Source of the DNA: Terebella lapidaria
Taxonomy: Eukaryota > Annelida > Polychaeta > Terebellida > Terebellidae
Length of the DNA stretch: 64,000 nt
Direction of reading: 5' to 3'
Assembly (NCBI GenBank): GCA_949152475.1
Contig: OX424564.1
Span: forward strand, 28,580,165-28,644,164
Shown: positions 58,200 to 64,000 of the stretch, one piece after another
Position numbering within the stretch: position 1 is the first letter of the stretch
Layout of the letters: each line of letters begins with the position of its first letter
Notes under the pieces: generated by a model
Databases searched by the model: none
The model's input: the letters and a program-made list of their open reading frames with translations, nothing else
What the model was told of the DNA's origin: nothing
Position numbers and translations under genes: made by a program

Positions 58200-61100
58200 T
58201 TAGAAAGCATATCTCGTTCTGATATCCTCAAGTTTCTTGGAAACCTGCCAAAAAATAAGAAAATCTCATTATTAAAGATTTGAATACTGTAAAATATCAC
58301 AAAATTATTGAATTTTCATGATATGAACCTTATCAATATTGTTGTATAAGAAATATTCTGATCCTACCTCACTTGGCGTTCTGTCCAGTTCCTCCGCGAT
58401 CGCTTTCTGCTTGGTATTATCCAGGGAATTGAACATCTCGCAAAGGTCACCATCAACAACGTTCTGCAAAACAAAACATTATTTCCTCATAATTCTTTGC
58501 ATCGATTTGTCATATGTCATAACACATAAATCCCTTGCAGCATAGCATAGCATCTCCCACCATTGTGATACAGAACTACAATTTCATAAAATTTTGGGAG
58601 AAACCTTTCTCATATACTCATTTATATTTCGCCAGAATCAAGGGCCATTCTGCAATAATCAAATCTTAGCTTTTTGATCAAGATAGCTTTTGTTTTGCTC
58701 ACCTTGACGGGGAAGTAGTATGAACGAAAGCCGAGGTGATCTCTCCCACCAAGCGGTGGAACGTCCGCGCGGATGTGCATCTCCAAGTGCTGGAAAAAGT
58801 CGTGGTCCTGCAACAAAGATGAGAATTCTTGATAAAGACAAAATTTTTATGTTTAACTGCTTCTAGATACAGTGTTGGAATGTCTCATGATGTGCAAAAA
58901 TAGTGCATATTCGATTGCGCTACATCGTTGAAGAGCACAGTGAGACATGTACATGTATAGTATGACCTTTGTCATTCTCTATGTGTATTTCTTTATTTTC
59001 TCTTTCGCTGACACCAGCGCAGTACAAAATTACATACCTCATGAGATGTGAAGGGCACCATCATTCCAATACCACCAGACAGCGTGGTGTACACCAGGGA
59101 CTCGGAACCGCCGGGGATCAGCGTCGCTTTCTGTAGAGATGTGATGACTTCTCCAATGTGAAAGTTTGATACCACGTCAGCCTAAAATAAAGATGATCGA
59201 CAATGAAAACCAATCAGTAACATACCGCAAAGGGGGATTCTGACAGATAAGTATCGTCCATTGCCTGAAATTTACCTTTTGTGAAGCTCCATTGAGCAGG
59301 CCCCTATCCCACAATGCCTTGTTCCCAGTTGGATCTTCGTCGACTTCATCTGTTGTGTCCAAAGGTAACCGAACCTTGGAACAAATGTCAGATTTTGTAT
59401 GAGTTGAAAAAAATTTCTTGACGAATTCAACTTACTGTAAACGTACAAAATTTCGCGATGTATTAATTTCGCGTTTGAAAATAAAACGCGAAAGTAAATA
59501 CACGCGAATACACGGTTATTCAATCGGGGGGGGGGGGGGGGGGGGGGGCGACCATTCACAACAGTCACGAACCTAATTCCACGCGAACATGTTGAGATGT
59601 TGAAAACGCAAACATTGATACACGCGAAATTTTATACGTTTACAGTATATCTTTCAGATAAACATTCAATGTTAATGTCTTATTTTGATAATTTCATGGA
59701 CTGAAATGATACGATTACATACAACAGTGAAGTTCCCGAATTTGTCTGCTCCTGCTACAGTGTCATAGTCAAGCATACACGACGATGTCAGCCATCTTGG
59801 ATTTGTGTCGTCGGCAAAAATAATGAGCTGATTTTCCTGACGCTTGTAGCGTACAAAGTGGAAACTTTCTTGGATGTCAGAAACCATGATTCGGTTACCC
59901 ATGGTGTGAATGTTGACAATGAAATTTGGAATATGCTGAAAGAACAGAAACATTTTGGAATTCATTGATATAGTGACATATCATAATGTTAGGTTGGGTA
60001 AGGTTGATTTCTTCACCAGCAAAAATTGTGTATATAATATTGATACTTATATATCTCCTTGACAAAATGTACCATCATATCGTGAAAATCTAAAACCTTC
60101 TAATCACCTTATTTTCACACTTGCGAAGAAGCTTTTTCTTTCCGAGATCATAAATCCTCAGATTTCGCCCCACGCCGATCAAAACCCTTCCCTGGAATGG
60201 TACGATAGCTGCCGGGATATCGTCCATGGGAGTCTTGTGGACGAATTCAAGTTTCTCCCCATTGTCCGTGAGCAGGTAGACATGGACAAAGCCTCCGGAG
60301 CTGGACCTCGGGTTCAGAGTTAGGTCCTTCACTGTGCCGACAAGGATGAACTGATTGTCCCCCCGATTGGAGAACTTGACCAGAGCAATGCTGAAGATGG
60401 ATGGAAATCAATGGAAATTTAATTTCAAGTCGGACTGATGTTTATGTAACATGCATCTCTACTTGCATACTGAGACGGAACCATAACATCTCATTCACTG
60501 CTGATAAGCTCAATCAGAAAATCATTCCCCCTCAAAAGCAACATCCTGGAATTTCTCAAGTCAACATTTACCAAAAGCAACACCTGCAAAAAACACAATA
60601 CCTATAGGCTGCCTCATTTTGTTCCAGCTGGACTTTATCAAAGGTTTTTCCGCTGATGGGGCTGATGATTCTGACGATGGACGCCCACATCCCGGGGCCC
60701 GCCTTGGGTGCTCCAAACACATCCTCTGGCAGGTTCTCACTGAGAAAAGCCTTAGCCATCTCCTCAGCCAGCTCTTGTTCCTCCTCTCCAGCTGCCTCCA
60801 CCATCTCCTACAGGGCGGGGCATAAGTATTGATAATGTTGACGCTTTTATTAATGAATATACAGGATATCTAACTGTCATTCAACTGTTATGAGTATGAT
60901 GTAGATTTAATGAAGAGTTGACAAATTTAAATGCACTTTTATCCAACAATTTACAAATCTGGATCACTTGTACTGAGAAACTTTAGAACACTCGAAGAGG
61001 GTACAGTGGTCCCCCTCAGATAAGACCTACCCTTCTGCCACTGAATTAAGCATATATGTATTATGCATATATAATTTTGAATTTTCTGACAGCCATTCCT

Positions 61101-64000
61101 CGGAAATCAAACAGTGCCCCTACACAAACCTCTGCCATCTGTTGTTTCCGCTGCAGTTTAGTGTCCTCTGTGTACGCATTGTGGTCTGTTTCTATGACGA
61201 TGAGGTTGCTTGTGTCAGGATGGATGACAAATTTCCTCGGGGTGTATTCAAGGGACGTGGATACTTGATTGAACATCGCGCCAAGTTTCTCAAGGGCAAG
61301 AATTCTGTAAACGATTGAGATGATTGAGCAGTGATAAGGATGATGCGCTTCCATATGATTTACTCATAAACCTATAAACTACCATATCTAGTTTCACTCG
61401 AAGTGAATTTGTGCCAAAAAGACCCATACTAGTATCACGGATGACAACTGTTTGAATTGAAACCAATGGGAACATACCTCAAGGTATTTGTTGAGATGGC
61501 TACAATTCCTTCTGGACACTGTTCAGAAGCGAATCCTGAGGCATACTCGAGTGTTTCGTATGATAGAGGGGTCAGATGAAACCTGCTCTGGTAGGTGTAA
61601 CTGAGCCATGATCTACTGGACATGGCCAGTACCTGGGGGTTGAAACAAGAAAATACACAATGTACCGTGCTATATATCTCATTGTATGCTAAGTTTGGAG
61701 TCTACTTTTCTTGATATCATCAATTTATTTGATTTTCAGTTGATATTGATATCAGCCAAATCAGAGTTGGATCTACAACTCATCATGAAATTGTGATTTT
61801 CATGGTATTAATGTTATCCTCATTTTTGGCAAATCAATATACATCAATGAAACAAAACAACATACATATTGGCAACTATTTTACCACAAAATCACTGATA
61901 AAATTTCACTACTCACCGCTTCAGAGCCCTGCATGCTGATGCGGAAGAGCTTGACGGCGCGGGAGCCGAGGTATCGGGTCCTCGTGTCTGACAGATCTCC
62001 AGTCACTGTATCGAGGGCTGTCCTCAGCAGTACACCATTCTAAATGGAGAGTCGAAGTCAGTGAACCAATTGACAACCAAGTCTCATTTCACTACAGTTC
62101 TTACACTTTTATATATAAAGTGTTCAAGGAGCTCATACAAACAATTTCACAGAATCATTCACCGATGTATGAGCAGCACTATATGTGATTAATATCATTT
62201 TATTCATGCACCGTTAAAATCTTATCCCCAAAATGTTGCTTTAATAAATGCACAAGGATACCATAGTTCATTGTCAACACAGACAACTTCTGACCAAACC
62301 ATCATATACTCCCCTTACCTGAAGCCCAATGTTGAGGAAGAGTCCGCCCTGGAGTCCCTCGGTATCGTCCTTGGTCTCAAAGCCGCCCATCTCTATGATA
62401 CAGAGAGACTCTGGGGACGCGGGCAGGGCCTGCATACTGAGGGGGGACAGACAGTCCTGTGGAGGAAGGCAGATATGACATGTATTCGATAATTTTGCAG
62501 TTTAAGCTTTGTAGGGTTTATATTTTGTATTTGACCAACAAGAGAGTATTTATTCAATTAGTTCGAACAGCTAAAAATAATTAAATTTTGAAATGTTCGA
62601 ATTATTAGATTCACGATAAAATCGTCCGTCAAAATGGAAAAAAAACGCAAACCCAAATTTATCATACGCGAGTTGACAGATACCGTTCATCATGGTGCTT
62701 GGAACCAAGGCTTGTAGAGTACGATTGATAGGTTAACGGCAGACAACTAGCATTTTTAGAAAACTCGAATAACTTCCTGCTAAATCGCCCGGTAACTGTT
62801 GTTTATAATCTCACATTGATACTAAATTCTAGTCATATTGCATGTGCATTTGAGTCACTCGAATTGGAAAAACTTCGCAAACCGCCTGGCACTCCGAGGT
62901 CCGCGCTTTCAATATTTCTGCTGATATCATAGAGGTACATTATGAGCCCGGCATAATGTACCTCTATGACTTTGCAAACACTGCCACCTGGCGAATATAT
63001 CGCTGATTACTCATTTCGTAGTGCTGCCGCCTGGTGAGTTGTTAGTTTTGGCATCTGACAAGTTGATTTCGTTCGTTGTTTCAATCGAAATTTTGATCGT
63101 AAATTTGCCTGTTCGAACTAAACGAGTCAATTTGAAAATTATTGTCTTCAATAATTTTTGGTGTTCGAATTATTAGAGTGTTCGAACTAATTGAATAAAT
63201 ACGGTAATGATCATCCAATCATTTGTGATTTGCAGCTTCAACAAAACCCGCACAGATCAGGCAAATTGTTTGACAGCGCATAGTGGCAGTGCCGTCAATA
63301 TTCACGTACCTGTGGGTCGAGTGAGACAATTCGGACGGTATGGTCGGCCATTCCCACTGCCAGGAAGCGGGACCGTTGCTCCCCAGTCGGCACTCGTCCC
63401 AGCGCCATACACACGACATCTGAAGACATCTCCTTGCGCTCAGTGTACTCATTCAGTTGCCCAGTCTGCGGGTAGAATTCATTCAGAGTTACCAACAAAC
63501 TATCTCCTATATTTCTCTCAAAATCTCCCTCTCCATTCCATAGAAAACTTCTAGTTCACACATTCACAAAGCTTGTCTAAGTCATGATAATATGGCAATT
63601 ATTGGAATCAGTCACTGTAATCTGCAAGTATCGGTACATGTGTGTTTATACGAGCATATTCGTTGTACAAATTTAGTTCATAATGTGGGTTTATCCACAG
63701 TTTCTTCGACTGACTCACCATGTGATCAAGGTGGTTTGATTCTATCATGTTGATCTAACACCTGTCATTAGTTATGATAAACCAAAATAAAGAAAACTGT
63801 GCTCACACAAAATCAATATGACAAGGATTTCACAAAAGAAACCTCTTTGTCTTTTCAAAGTGTGACACTGGGTTATAACCGTGCAATAAAACTTGTGCAG
63901 CATACATTTACCTTAAATTGTCAAAATACTCGAGACTTACAGGGTCCATTTCGAAGTACACCAGTTCCCCGCCAGTCAATGCAATCACGACTTGTCGCTG
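58200..64000 (-). CDS. SF3B3: Splicing factor 3B subunit 3, C-terminal 665 residues
   Basis: Fourteen minus-strand exons: 64,000-63,941 (cut by the edge), 63,465-63,310, 62,456-62,319, 62,039-61,917, 61,632-61,478, 61,304-61,130, 60,807-60,602, 60,390-60,108, 59,935-59,723, 59,374-59,276, 59,181-59,038, 58,807-58,703, 58,463-58,368 and 58,244-58,200 (stop included). Phases agree throughout. Characteristic blocks are [75 protein letters not shown]-like [63 protein letters not shown] and the C-terminus [15 protein letters not shown]. The family is a WD40-like three-propeller protein of U2 snRNP that scaffolds SF3B1 for branch-site recognition in the nucleus. The human protein is about 1,217 residues, so roughly the first 550 lie beyond the window. 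No frameshift is visible. Confidence 0.97.
59435..59645. mobile_element. 211-bp MITE in an SF3B3 intron, with a 23-base G run
   Basis: The ends CTGTAAACGTACAAAATTTCGCG and CGCGAAATTTTATACGTTTACAG (written in part) are inverted repeats, flanked by TA on both sides (59,433-59,434 and 59,646-59,647). It lies in the intron 59,375-59,722 and contains the poly-G run 59,526-59,548. It has no coding capacity. Confidence 0.8.
62928..62968. repeat. 17-base perfect inverted repeat with 7-base loop
   Basis: CATAGAGGTACATTATG and its reverse complement flank AGCCCGG. It lies within the 657-bp element in the SF3B3 intron and may be the scar of a smaller foldback insertion. Confidence 0.8.
62980..63037 (-). 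promoter_or_regulatory. Two CTCF-like motifs inside the intronic element
   Basis: Read on the minus strand these are CTCACCAGGCGGCAGCACT (63,037-63,020) and TCGCCAGGTGGCAGTG (62,994-62,979). Both fit the CTCF core YAGRKGGCRS well. They point in the opposite direction to the three similar motifs at 56,976-57,099. Binding is inferred from the motif alone. Confidence 0.3.

Larger units (their letters stand above)
62546..63202. mobile_element. 657-bp inverted-repeat element in an SF3B3 intron
   Basis: GTATTTATTCAATTAGTTCG at 62,546 is repeated in reverse at 63,183-63,202; the terminal inverted repeats are 24 bases long. A second pair of GTTCGAATTATTAG-type segments lies just inside. The element fills most of the 853-base intron 62,457-63,309. 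Inside it are a 17-base perfect stem at 62,928-62,968 and two CTCF-like motifs. No transposase is encoded. Confidence 0.75.

Noticed and set aside
1..64000. CRISPR arrays, rRNA genes or bacterial-style operons
   Set aside because: None are present. The tandem arrays here have 120-170-bp units without the spacer/repeat alternation of CRISPR, and the DNA is eukaryotic.

Overview
This is eukaryotic genomic DNA from an animal. It has split genes with GT/AG introns, C2H2 zinc-finger proteins, a recognisable SF3B3 splicing-factor gene, a Ty3/Gypsy-type LTR retroelement, a Crypton-type tyrosine recombinase gene and many short inverted-repeat elements. Many small introns, frequent poly-G tracts and abundant ACATGT-type words suggest a marine invertebrate, perhaps a lophotrochozoan. 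That is an impression only; nothing in the window fixes the species.

Layout. 1-1,922 (minus) is a large exon of a C2H2 zinc-finger gene that runs off the left edge and resembles the ZNF507 family. 1,923-5,410 shows no gene. 5,411-20,550 is a composite repeat block: ~134-bp, ~240-bp, ~120-bp, ~130-bp and 168-bp tandem arrays, a solo LTR with a TGAT target duplication, a decayed LTR retrotransposon with a TAAG target duplication, and a recent tandem duplication (unit ~1,312 bp) that includes the end of its 3' LTR. 20,551-23,734 is AT-rich flank, probably including the 3' UTR of the next gene. 23,735-29,518 (minus) is a complete three-coding-exon gene for a ~1,759-residue protein with 23 C2H2-like fingers and CtBP-type motifs. 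29,519-52,856 has no supportable gene. It holds fourteen long poly-G/poly-C tracts, an apparent excess of the TGCCA/TGGCA word and a ~0.9-kb inverted-repeat element.

52,857-55,769 (plus) is a four-exon Crypton-type tyrosine recombinase with all catalytic residues visible. 55,770-58,199 is intergenic, with a foldback element and three spaced CTCF-like motifs. 58,200-64,000 (minus) is the 3' part of SF3B3: fourteen exons encoding the last 665 residues, with two inverted-repeat elements in its introns. The recombinase gene and SF3B3 are convergent.

The host genes do not form a pathway: two are likely DNA-binding regulators and one is a constitutive U2 snRNP component. I did not find a clearly new biological system. 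The best candidates for a second look are the intact recombinase gene, the TGCCA/poly-G-rich non-coding domain upstream of the 23-finger gene, and transposon-borne CTCF-like motifs inside SF3B3.
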